From the NCBI RefSeq assembly GCF_028858725.1, contig NC_084771.1, positions 6,910,915-6,974,914 of the forward strand: 64,000 nt of DNA, in the 5' to 3' direction. Source of the DNA: Colius striatus (taxonomy: Eukaryota > Chordata > Aves > Coliiformes > Coliidae). Under the pieces are notes generated by a model. It was not told the DNA's origin. It made no database searches and saw only the letters and a program-made list of their open reading frames with translations. This document shows, in pieces, positions 26,401 through 35,972 of the stretch (position 1 is the first letter of the stretch; each line of letters begins with the position of its first letter). The translations under genes were made by a program, and so were the position numbers.

Positions 26401-29400
26401 AGGGACGAATGACTCAATCAAATACTGAGGGAGATCTGGGGGTGGTGGCAGTAATGAAGCTGGGTTTCCTACAGACTGCTGCCTTGTTAGTGGCCACGGG
26501 TGCTGGCTGGCGGGAGCTGCCGGGGCTGCCCCAGCTCACAGGAGCCTCAGAGCACATCAGCTCTTGTTGTGGCTCCCTCAGTGACCACACGCACAAGGGC
26601 TACAAAGGTCTTGCTTGCTGACTCAGGTGTCTCTTTCTCCCAAACTACAAGACATCCACTGCAGCTGAATCCTTGCTGCTCTGGCCTAATTCAGTGACAG
26701 TAACAAGTTCAAATCCAGCCACACAGCAGCACCCACACCCTGTGCTATCCGAGCTGCCCCTGCCCTGGCAGGACAGGAGGGTGTCCTTTGTGCTCCAGTC
26801 TTTTCCAATATTTGCCTTTATTCTAAACATACTGCAGGAGCAATTCTTCATTTTGCCACACAGGTTGCTCTAGTTGGAAAGGGCTTCATTGTTTCACCAC
26901 TTAACAGGATTTTAATAAGGCAGGGCTTCTGCAGCTGTATCATAAACAGGTTAATCACTTCACAGCTGGGCTAGCACAAAAGCAGCAGCACCAGCAGGGT
27001 AATGCTGTGAGCAACTGGCCAGCAGGTTGTGCCTCAACTGGTCTCAAATGAGCGAATGCAAAGCTGTTGAACTATGTGCTATCAGCCTTTACTAGAGGTT
27101 AATGGCAAGAGGTGATGGATTCTGCTCCTGACAAGCTCCACAGGAGAACTCTCAATGGCTGTAGGATGTGCTCTTAAACAGCACCTAGTGCTGGGGTTTT
27201 GTTGGGAAACATCACAAACTAAGAGCTGTTAATTTTGGGACTGGAGAGAAAATTGTAAATGGACTGTTCCCATGTCTCTGAAAAATGTCTTTGCTGCAGT
27301 TACAAGCAGCCAGAGAGGATATTCTGAGCCAAAGGATTTTATCAGAAAAAGGATTTTCTTGGTGTCTGATGTATTTGACAGCACTTCATAAATAATCCTT
27401 TTGGTACTGATCCAGCAAAGCACTTAAGTGAATACTTAACGTTAAGCACAGAAGTTGTTCCTAGACTTCAGTGGGACTATTTATATAGTCATAAAGATGA
27501 AAATACACTGAAGTGTTTTGCTGGTTCAGATCTCTTCAGCATCTCCCCCTGCCCCTAATCCCATCTCATTCTGTCTGTGATGAAGTCAGACAAAATGTCT
27601 GTTCAGTAATGTAGGATCAAGTCCATCATCTTTTAGTTTTTCTCTTTGTGCATTTCAGTTTACTTTCTCTGACCTGAAAAACAAAACATCACCAGATGAC
27701 ATCACCTGATCAAACCTCTGCCTCTGGTGAAGGTCCCTTGTAAGTATCTGTAGGAGGCTTTAAAATTCATCCTTTAAAAAATATTTACAGATACAAGTCA
27801 CCTTAATACATACTGCTGAGAGAATGGGAAAAGAAAATGCAAAGCCTTATCAGATGCAGGTTGAGAGTAGGTTATCTCTGAAACGTTGTGTGGTGCCTAA
27901 AGCAGGAAAAGGGCCAGGAGGGGAACAAGTTTGTTTTCATACTGTTCTCTTGGGGTATCTTGTTTGCCTTCTCTGCCAGGCAGCCCAGGTTTCTCCTCTG
28001 CCTTCTGGCCAACGCAGCTAGAGAAGGGCAGGCTTCTGAACTCAGCTTGCCTTCGCTCTCAGTGAGGGTGGGGAATAAGGGAGAAGAGAGAGCTGGAATG
28101 TTTTTTATCCCTCTTTGACCTGGCAGTCAGAAGAAACCTGCTTTGTTTATCAAGTAAGCTGCCTCTGGGGCTGACTGAGGGAGAGTGACTATGAAATACC
28201 CAGGTAGATGATCACTTTTCTAACTGTGACTGATCTGTAATAAGCCACATGTGGAAAAAGCTTGGAGTGAGAGCACAAGAAAGAGAAAAATCTGTGAGTG
28301 CTCTTCCCAGCCCTGTTCTCTTCTTCCTGTTCTGGGAAGTCAACACCTCCTTGATCTCCCTAGGGCAGAGAGGTTGTATAATGGCTCTGGAGATCATTTT
28401 CACCTGTTACAAAACTCTGGATCTAGTTCAGCTGCTTGCCAGGGAAAGCCTTGAAGAACTACCTCCTCTGACTTTCAAGAGGAGGTGTATGTTCCACAGG
28501 AATAAAATCAAGTATCTGCAGAGGTATTTTTGCTGTCCCACTAAAACAGAAGTGGCAGGTAAGGGCGCCCAACTGGTTTTTGTCTCCTTAGGGTGAGAAA
28601 CCATGTGTCTGCTCACCTTGCTACTGGTGATTTCCCTCCACCGTCCTCTCACCCTCTTCCCCAGAGAATGACCACGAGGGGTGGGAGAGCAGCCAAAGCA
28701 TTTCAAGTTAATGAGCAAAAAGCAGCATTTCAGGAACGGAATATTTTGGTAAGGATTTGGAAAGCTAAATACTAATGAGGACTGGAAGAGTCAAGCTTTT
28801 AACTTTGTGAGCCTGTAGGTATTACTGAAAGCAATGCCAGCAGTCCCTCTGGTATCAGTAATGCAGAAACAAGCTACAAAGAGGATGTAGAAAATGTCTC
28901 TGTAACTCTGTAGTGGTGTGAGCAACACAGTGATGGGGTTTGTCCTGCTGTCCATAACATGTTTTTTCTGGCCAAAACCTTACAATTTCCTTTTAAAGCC
29001 TTTTCCATGGGCAGGTGAGGTCAGTCATCAAGATGGGAGTTCGAATCTAAAGGGCAGTGCTGTGCAGTGCTTGCAGCAGTATCGTCACACTTTTGGATTT
29101 CACACAGTTTTTGAAGTTCTGTCTTCTGGAGTTTGGTGGCACTAAGTAAGAGTATGAAAACGGAAAAAGTTGTTTGTTTACTTCTTTTTCAGGAGAGAGA
29201 GGGTGCTGGGAGGAAGGGGAGTGAAGGAGGCCCTTGCTTGGGGTGGCAGGAGGGTGGAGGACACGGGGAGTGCTGGGGTGTGTTCTCAGCAGAAAGGGAG
29301 AGACCAGCAAATCTGAGTTTCAGAACAAGCCCAGTGGCTGCCCTGACTCTGCCTAGGGGCTCTGGTGTGCCCAAGGCCAATGGGCTCATATGGCACCCAG

Positions 29401-29689
29401 TGTTAGGAACCACCAGCACGCTGGGAGATGCAGGGGTGGCTTGGATAAAGCATCCGTAAATCTCGGAATTAAAGTAGCTATTTGATCCCTTCTGTTTGTG
29501 TCTTTATGCACAAGCAGCTCTGTGGGGAAGGAAGGCACCAGCCTCCAGGGGCTGGTGTGTGGCTGTGTCAGCCTCCTGGCAGCACCACGGCCCAGGCCGT
29601 GCCCTCGCCCTCTCCTCAGGAAGGACCAGCCTGAAGGAGATGGTGAACAAAACCCCATTGCTTCACAGATGGATGTTTTGTTCTTGCAG
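23465..29689. other. Intergenic: no gene seen
   Basis: Unique-looking sequence. A GT-rich patch occurs at about 24,755-24,800. A 115-codon open frame at 28,249-28,596 ends near a good donor (gt at 28,559) but matches no protein I recognise. Nothing else could be supported. Confidence 0.55.
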
Positions 29690-29813
29690 GACCTGTCCTT
29701 TCACCAACTGACTCCTAAGCAGGGGAGGTATCCACCGCTGGAAACCAGAGGCATCGGTGCACAGGCAGAAAGCGCAACCCCACGGCAAAGAGGCAGCAGC
29801 ATCAGCGGGAAAG
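29690..29813 (+). other. Exon-like block upstream of AR (candidate non-coding or unrecognised exon)
   Basis: The block is preceded by GTTTTGTTCTTGCAG, a credible polypyrimidine tract and acceptor, and followed by AAG|GTAAGAC, a near-consensus donor. It is 124 bp, has more CpG than its surroundings and is open in one frame. I recognise no protein in it. It lies 5.2 kb upstream of the AR start codon on the same strand, so it could belong to a long non-coding RNA or an alternative upstream AR exon. Chance is also plausible. Confidence 0.25.
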
Positions 29814-30663
29814 GTAAGACAATGAGCTAAAAACAATCCCTAAAAGCCTGGAGGGGCTTGGGTAGGGAAAATGGAGCCCTATGGTCAAATGGTAACTAAA
29901 ATCTCTCATCTTGCTTTTTGGTTATTCTGAGTGATTAATAAACAATGTAGTTTCTGATAAATTACAACATTATTTGGGCTTCTGTGATGGTCATTAGAAA
30001 GCCAAGATTGACATTTTTATCGGTACACAAACTCGTGTAAGTGCCGAACCAGAAGGTACAGGAATCCAACATAGCTAACATGGGGGTAGTTTGAGAGTCC
30101 CACAGCTTTTTGTGTCAAATCTCCATGTGTTCTATTTGGGCAACTTTCTGTTGATCTGACACCAGTAACATGTAATCAATGATGTGAAATCCTTTCCAGT
30201 TTAGTACTGTAGGGGTTGTACTGCCTTGCAGCCAAGGAAACTCCAGTTATGTTCTTGGTCTCTATGGGGCAAGGTTAACAAGGTTAACAAATCCAGCAGT
30301 ATGGTAACATGAAGTCAATAAAGTAACAGTTTGCTTCCATTTTCTTGGATGTCCCTAAGATGGGATTAACTGCAAAGCAAGAGGAATGCTTCTATTTAAA
30401 TATTTTAATGGAGATGCTGCTGGCAAGATCCATATAGCTGAAATGAGAAAATACACACAGGCTGATGTTTTAAATACACACTGAAAAATACCTTTGAGGT
30501 TTTCTAAGTGGGTTCCTTTGTTAAGCGTCGGGTTTGCGTTGCAACTCATGCAAGTGTGGGTAGTGCATAAGCACATGGTTACCTCAGCTCGTTGCTTTTT
30601 ATCTTCTATTCAGTCCACATTTGGCTCACTGGTTATCTCAATCACTTGTGTTCTGCTGCACAG

Positions 30664-30715
30664 GGCAGGCCAGGAGAAGGTAAATCAATACCAAAAGTTT
30701 TAACTCTCTATTCAG
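30664..30715 (+). other. Second exon-like block upstream of AR (candidate)
   Basis: It is preceded by TTGTGTTCTGCTGCACAG and followed by TTCAG|GTAAGAG. The 52 bp between them have no recognisable coding content. An earlier donor-like GAAG|GTAAAT lies inside. It matters mainly because it follows the block at 29.7 kb on the same strand. Confidence 0.18.
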
Positions 30716-33700
30716 GTAAGAGAAACCACCCACAAACTCTGAACTGGATCTTGTTCAGCAATATTTTTTCTGGGTTTTTTAACACTTATGACATTAAAAA
30801 CCAGCAAATGAAGTATTTATTGGCTACAGTGCGATTGTTCCTTCTGTGTGTGCTGCATCAAGCTGTAGTTAAAATCAGTTACAGCGTACATGCAGGATTT
30901 TAAGATCATTGTTCTAGTTAAAGAAAATGCTCTGAAACTCTGAGCAGGCAAAAGCTTTACTATGGAAATGTTCAAAAAAGTATTGCACTACATAACTGAG
31001 TGCTATCCACATGTAATGCATCGAGTACACATGATCCCTGTCCCCTTCCTGATGTTAGAGGCAGCAGATCTCTATTCACACCCTGTTTTGCCCACAGGAT
31101 AGAAACAGGAGGGTTTTCCTGATGTTCCCAGCTCTGGGTGCAGGGTTACAGAGTTGCACGAACTACAGTGAGAAGGTCCCTCTGACCCTTAATAAGACTT
31201 TTGGTTTAACTTTCCCATAAACTTTACCTTTAGGTGCTACTTGGGTAGTGACTTCCATCAGGAAAATGACAAAAATTTCTTTATGATCCTTGGAGCAAAT
31301 CCAGAGAAAAGTCTGATGATTTTGGGTTCCCAGGGACCCCTCACGCTGGGCCCCGTGGGCACACGGCCCCTTGCTGCCCAGCTGCCCCACACACCCCATG
31401 GGGCTGCCCGGCCCCAGGATGCTGGGAGGAACGGGCTTTGGCTCTGCCTTCCTCCTGGTCCTTTCCCCTCTCCTCCCAGCAGGAAGCTGCAGTAACCTGA
31501 AGGAACATACACTAGCCAATGTTCAGATAAGCCCACCATGCTGAGCTTTCCTTTCAGTCATTATTTTATAATAAAAGCCACACGCAGCTCAGAATGAAAC
31601 TGCTCTGTGAAAAAATACTTGTTTTCACTGGCAGCCAGTTCTGCATGTAAACCATGTGTTACCCAGTCAGAACCAGTGGCCATGGGAAGATGGCAGAGAG
31701 GAGCCAGACCCCATGCCAGCAGCACCCAGGAGCTGCAGACAGAGCACTCAAAATGCACTCAAAATGCGTGAATGCCCGAGTCTCAACCACTGACAGCCAC
31801 CCCTGAGGTCCAAGCAAGCAATCCAGGACAGCCAGTACATCAGCCTCGCTCTACAGGAAAGTTCAGACTCGTTTAAAAATGAGAAAGGCACTTTCTAACA
31901 CATGTGCACACTCATGCTGCTGCTCTGTTTGCACTGGATTCATAAATAAAACTACAGCATAGCTTACATACAGAAAAAATACATATTTGTGCAGGTTTTG
32001 CCTGGCCTTTCCATAAATGCTGCTTATTTAACTGTGCTCAAATACAGCACTCAGAATTTCAGCTGGAGACCGAGATTGTGGCCGACTTCTGAACTGCAGA
32101 AAGTGACTTTATGGGAAGGATTTAACTTGCCTCTAATGCAACTTTGAAACACTGAAGAAAGTTATGTTTTAATATTTGTGAGACACAACTGCAAGTAAAA
32201 CACTCTCTGTCCATTAACAGTACAGACTTTTTTCATCAACCAGATATAAAGATTAAAGTACACGAAGCCTTTAAGAAGCCACGTGTGTGGCCACACCCCC
32301 CCCCCCAGACAGTCCAGTAGGGTTAGTAAGTTTTAAGAGAAACATGTGAATGCCAGGAAAACAAACCCTCACAGGATGCCTTTGTGGGAAATCAGCTTTT
32401 TAAAAAGAGGAAAGAAAAGTGACCAGCTTTTTCCAGTTTATGTGAAGATCTAATCACAAACTTGCTTCTAAAATAACACATCATAACCACACAGATGATC
32501 GATCAAAACTCAGGTATCGGCTCTGTAAACTGAGAAAAACATGACCCCATTTGCAGACTGTCTGTGCATCCGCAGTGATTAGCATCTCACAGACCCTGCA
32601 GCCAGCTCCAGAGGGTGGGAAGATCATGGACCTGCAGCTGTTGAAGCCAGAGGAGAGGCCAGGAGAAGGCTGAGTGCAGTGGGACAGACACTGATTCAAG
32701 GGACAGGGACCCAGCTGCAGGCAGCAAAGGCCACTTGAACATCAAACACCAAACTTGTGCCGAGGTCCTCAGAGCTCGGGATGTTCTCAGTGCATGTGGA
32801 GTGAGGCCGTGTCTCCCTTGGTGGGAATGGTGATGGCAAAGCTCTTATTTGGCTTGTGTATGGACATATATATATACATGTGTGAATAACCCACGTCTGT
32901 TTCAAACACAAAGCCCCGCTTCTTAAGCGATACTGCCCTGCGTCTCCAGTCCTCAGAGTTTCAATACATTTCTTGATGCTAATCATGAGAATCCTCCCTT
33001 TGATGTTTTCCAGAGCCCATCTATTTGACTCCAGAGGCCTGACAACTATAGGAGCCCAAAAGAGCAAAGACAGTGGAATCTGCATCAGCTTGGCAGGTAC
33101 CTGCAGCGATTAGTGACAAGTTAATTTTCATGGAGGTGGTTCAGCATTCGGAGGGGTTACCATAAGCTTCAGTTATGAATCCTGGGTTTGTGCTTCTAGG
33201 TTTTTGTCATGGCTCCTGAAGTGCAGAGCAGCTTTGCAGCATATCTTTGCTATTACTGTGCAGCTGGTAGAAGCAGTGAGTTCGTACACTTACCTGTGCT
33301 GGAGAAGGAAAAAAAATGAGGTTCCTGGAACTAATATCTTTCAGAAAATCTAGTTAAGGCTTTATATTCAAAAGCAACACCCACAACCTTACTTCTGCGG
33401 GAGAGCCTTCTCTCACAAGCCTGCCTCCTGAAAAGGTATCCTACCTACAGGGTTTTCCCCCCTGTGTGTAAATGAAGAACAGTTTGTAACGTGGTTAATG
33501 CTGGGCCATACAAACACCCTTCTTGTCCCCACGTCTTTCTTTGCAGCCCTTCAAAACACTTCTCTGCTCTTGTCCTGTCCTGTTCCCTGCCCTCACACCC
33601 GAGCTGCAGTTCATTGTCATTAAACACCACCTTGGTATTTCATCCATGCTGAAAGCCTACTGGGTCTCTCTGTAAATGCTGTTTGCCAGCAGCGGCCAGG

Positions 33701-34119
33701 CCCCCAGTCAGACAGACAGTCGTGGCCCCTTCACCCCCCGAGCTGCTCTGCTGGCCGGGGTTGGATCCCTGGGCAGTACAGAGGACACTGCCAGATTGTG
33801 TTTGGCTGTACTTAGTTTTTTTATCTACGGCTTGTAAAAATGCTTTTTAAAAGGCTGGACGTGATTCTTCGTGTTCCCGATTGACTCCACTTGTGCATTT
33901 GCAACAGATGATTACTTTCCCCGTCTCCAAAGGGCTTGAAATTAATGGGCTTATTCTAACCTGTCTCATCTGAGTACGATTCCATTACCCGGTTGCCTGG
34001 TAGTGGAGCCAGAAGTTACTTTTAGGACTGTTGTTACAGGACCGGTGAGCTCAAGCGTAGGGTAGGTCCTGCACTAATGAGTCTGCTACCTGGGTCTGTT
34101 TCAACCTTGTGCATGAGTG
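30716..34119. other. AR 5' flank: no gene seen
   Basis: AT-rich until about 33.7 kb. A run of 11 C lies at 32,296-32,306. The last few hundred bases (33,810-34,060) are repeat-free and adjoin the CpG island, so they are the natural place for promoter-proximal control. No individual site can be assigned with confidence. Confidence 0.5.
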
Positions 34120-34229
34120 CGGCGGCTGTTCGGTACCACGGACAGTTTCTTGCTGCAAGTCGCGGGGCTGCACAGACCGCAGCGAACCCTCCTGCTCGGC
34201 ACAGAGAAACAGGCTGGTCCGGGGCACGC

Positions 34230-34500
34230 GGGGGGAAGGGGGCGGGTGCCGGGGTGGGCGGCCCCCCCGCCGGGCGCAGACCTGGGCAGCGCTTAAGCGA
34301 GAAGGCGGATTTCGTGCCGAGTCGCGCTCAGCAGCGTGCGCTCCGCCGGCTGGCGGCGAGGGCGTCCGCACAGCGCTGCCCCGCTCCGCCCGGCCAGGGC
34401 GCAGGGAGGCGGCTCGGGCGCTCACCCAGAGGCCGCGGTGCCGGGCGGTGTCCCCGGGCGGGCCCGCCCGTCCCGTCCCGTCCCGCTCCGCCCGCGGGGG
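34230..34500 (+). promoter_or_regulatory. AR: TATA-less GC-box promoter core (candidate)
   Basis: GC boxes of the Sp1 type are clustered here. GGGGGCGGG lies at 34,238-34,246. Two back-to-back boxes form a perfect 16-bp palindrome at 34,455-34,470, followed directly by a CCCGT run (about 34,467-34,486). No TATA box is visible. Mammalian AR promoters are also TATA-less and depend on Sp1. The start site cannot be read from sequence alone, so placing the core here is inference. The absence of any ATG between 34,116 and 34,843 fits a start in this interval. Confidence 0.5.
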
Positions 34501-34501
34501 C

Positions 34502-34520
34502 CGGCGCCGGTAAGGCGCCG
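34502..34520 (+). other. GC-only hairpin enclosing a donor-like GGTAA loop
   Basis: CGGCGCC at 34,502-34,508 is followed by the loop GGTAA and then by the exact complement GGCGCCG at 34,514-34,520. The stem is seven pairs, all G-C. The loop and first stem base contain GTAAG, which would be a good splice donor. A strong acceptor-like CTCTCCGCAG ends at 34,644, so a 135-bp intron in the leader is possible but unproven. Confidence 0.35.
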
Positions 34521-34843
34521 AGCCCAGAAATTGCGGCGAAAGCCGGCGGCGGCGCTGCGGCTCCGCGGGCCGCGCAGCTCCGGGGCCGCCCCCGCCGGGA
34601 AGCCGAGCCGCGGGCAGGCTGGTCGTCGCCGCTTCTCTCCGCAGCGGGTCACCGGATTAATTCTTGCAGAACTCCCGGGCCGCGCCTCCCTCCCCCGCAG
34701 CCGGTCTCCTGCTCGCCCCGCGCCGCCTCCCGCACGCAGACACAGGCGCCCGCACCTGCCCGCACGCAGCCCAGGCTCCAACTTTTGCTGCCTGTTGCGC
34801 ACACCGGGAATCCCGCCCGCCCCGCGCCGCCGCTCCGGCGGGG

Positions 34844-34873
34844 ATGGGCGCCGCGGGGCAGCGCCGCTGGTAG
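34844..34873 (+). other. Upstream ORF in the AR 5' leader (9 codons plus stop)
   Basis: This is the only ATG between about 34,116 and the AR start codon. It encodes MGAAGQRRW followed by TAG and ends 101 bases before the AR ATG. Its context is strong, with G at -3 and G at +4, so scanning ribosomes should often use it and then reinitiate on AR. It is part of the transcript only if transcription starts upstream of it, which the leader length of mammalian AR makes likely. Confidence 0.55.
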
Positions 34874-34974
34874 CCAACACGGCGAGCGGCCGGCCGGCTG
34901 GGGGGAGTCTGCCGGGGCTCGCCGCCCCCGCCTCGCCCGCCACCGCTGTTTCTGCCGCCCCGCGCTCAGCTGGC

Positions 34975-35972
34975 ATGGAGGTGCAGCTGGGAGTCGGCCG
35001 CATGTACCCGCGGGCGGGGGGCAGGACCTTCCGCGGGGCGTTTCAGACCTTCTTCCAGAGCGTCTGCGAAGACTTCCAGGCGCGGCGTGAGAAGCCGGGC
35101 AGCAGCCCGCAGCCGCCTCCGTGCGCGCCCTGGCCGCCAAGCTCCCGGCCGCCGCCGGGCTCGCCCGCCCGCCTGCCGCTCCAGGAGCCCCGCGCCGCCG
35201 GGAAACCGCTGCCGGCGAGCGGCCCCGCCATGGGCTCGCCCTTCCCCTGCGCCGGCGAGCTGCGGGAGCTGCTGTGCGAGGCGGGCGCGCTGCCGCTGCT
35301 GCCGCCGCCCGAGGCCGAGCCCGCGCCTGAGGCAGACCCGCTGGGCGAGAGCGCCAAGCAGCTCTGCAGAGCCGTGTCTGCCTCCATGGGCCTGGCCCTG
35401 GAGGGGCTGGAGGCGCCGGGCGAGCCGCTGCCCCGCGATGACTGCATGTTCGGGCCGCCCCGCGTCCCGCGCCCGCCCGCCGCCGACCCGCCGGAACCGC
35501 CGCCCGCCCCGGCCGCCTTCGCGGGCGCCGAGGCCGCCCTGGCCGTCGAGGCTCCCGCCGGGCCGGGGCTCTACCGCGACTCGCCGTGCCCCGCCGCGCC
35601 GCAGCCCCCCGGCTTCGGCCCGCTGCCGCCGTCCGCCCGCATCAAGCTGGAGAGCCCGCCGGGGCCGGCGGCGGGGGACGGCTGGGGCACCGCGGGCATC
35701 CCCTGCCGCTACGGCGCCGAGATGGCTCCGCCGGGCTCCGCGCCCCCTTGGCCCGCCTTCTTCGCCGAGGAAGGGCAGCTGTACGGGCCCTGCGCCGAGC
35801 TGCCCGCCGGGCCCTTCCTCTGCGGGCGCGGGCCGCCCGCCGAGACCGCCGACTTTCCCGCCGACGCCTGGTACCCGGCGGGGCGGGCGCCCTTCGCCGC
35901 CCCCGCCGCCTGCATCAAGACCGAGCTGGGACCCTGGGTCGAGGGCTACGCCGGCGCCTACGGCGACGTCCG
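34975..35972 (+). CDS. AR: Androgen receptor, coding exon 1 (N-terminal transactivation domain)
   Basis: This exon encodes the amino-terminal transactivation domain of the androgen receptor, a nuclear steroid receptor that binds testosterone or dihydrotestosterone and activates genes. It has 332 complete codons plus the first two bases of Arg333, and ends at a GTGAGT donor. The ATG is chosen because MEVQLGVGRMYPR matches the AR amino terminus and has G at -3 and +4. Visible landmarks are: FQTFF at residues 23-27, in the place of mammalian FQNLF; AKQLCRAVSASMGL at 127-140, the conserved activation-domain core; IKLE at 223-226 and IKTE at 314-317, the two sumoylation-type sites; WPAFF at 259-263, in the place of WHTLF; EEGQLYGPC at 265-273; and LGPWVEGYAGAYGDV leading to the exon end. 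Polyglutamine and polyglycine tracts are absent and the linkers are rich in Pro, Ala and Gly. The domain is much shorter than the roughly 540-residue human one, which I take to be normal for birds. Third codon positions are nearly all G or C. Confidence 0.97.

Noticed and set aside
28249..28596. 115-codon open frame ending near a good splice donor
   Set aside because: No recognisable protein and no matching acceptor could be supported. Only the donor is mentioned, with the exon-like blocks.
28990..29060. tRNA-like stretch with GAGTTCGAATCTAA, resembling a B box
   Set aside because: No A box at the right distance and no cloverleaf or acceptor stem could be built around it.
34336..34974. In-frame open extension of 213 codons upstream of the AR ATG
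   Set aside because: It begins with GTG, not ATG, has no ATG of its own and no similarity to AR. The true amino terminus MEVQLG is at 34,975. Lack of stops reflects extreme GC content.
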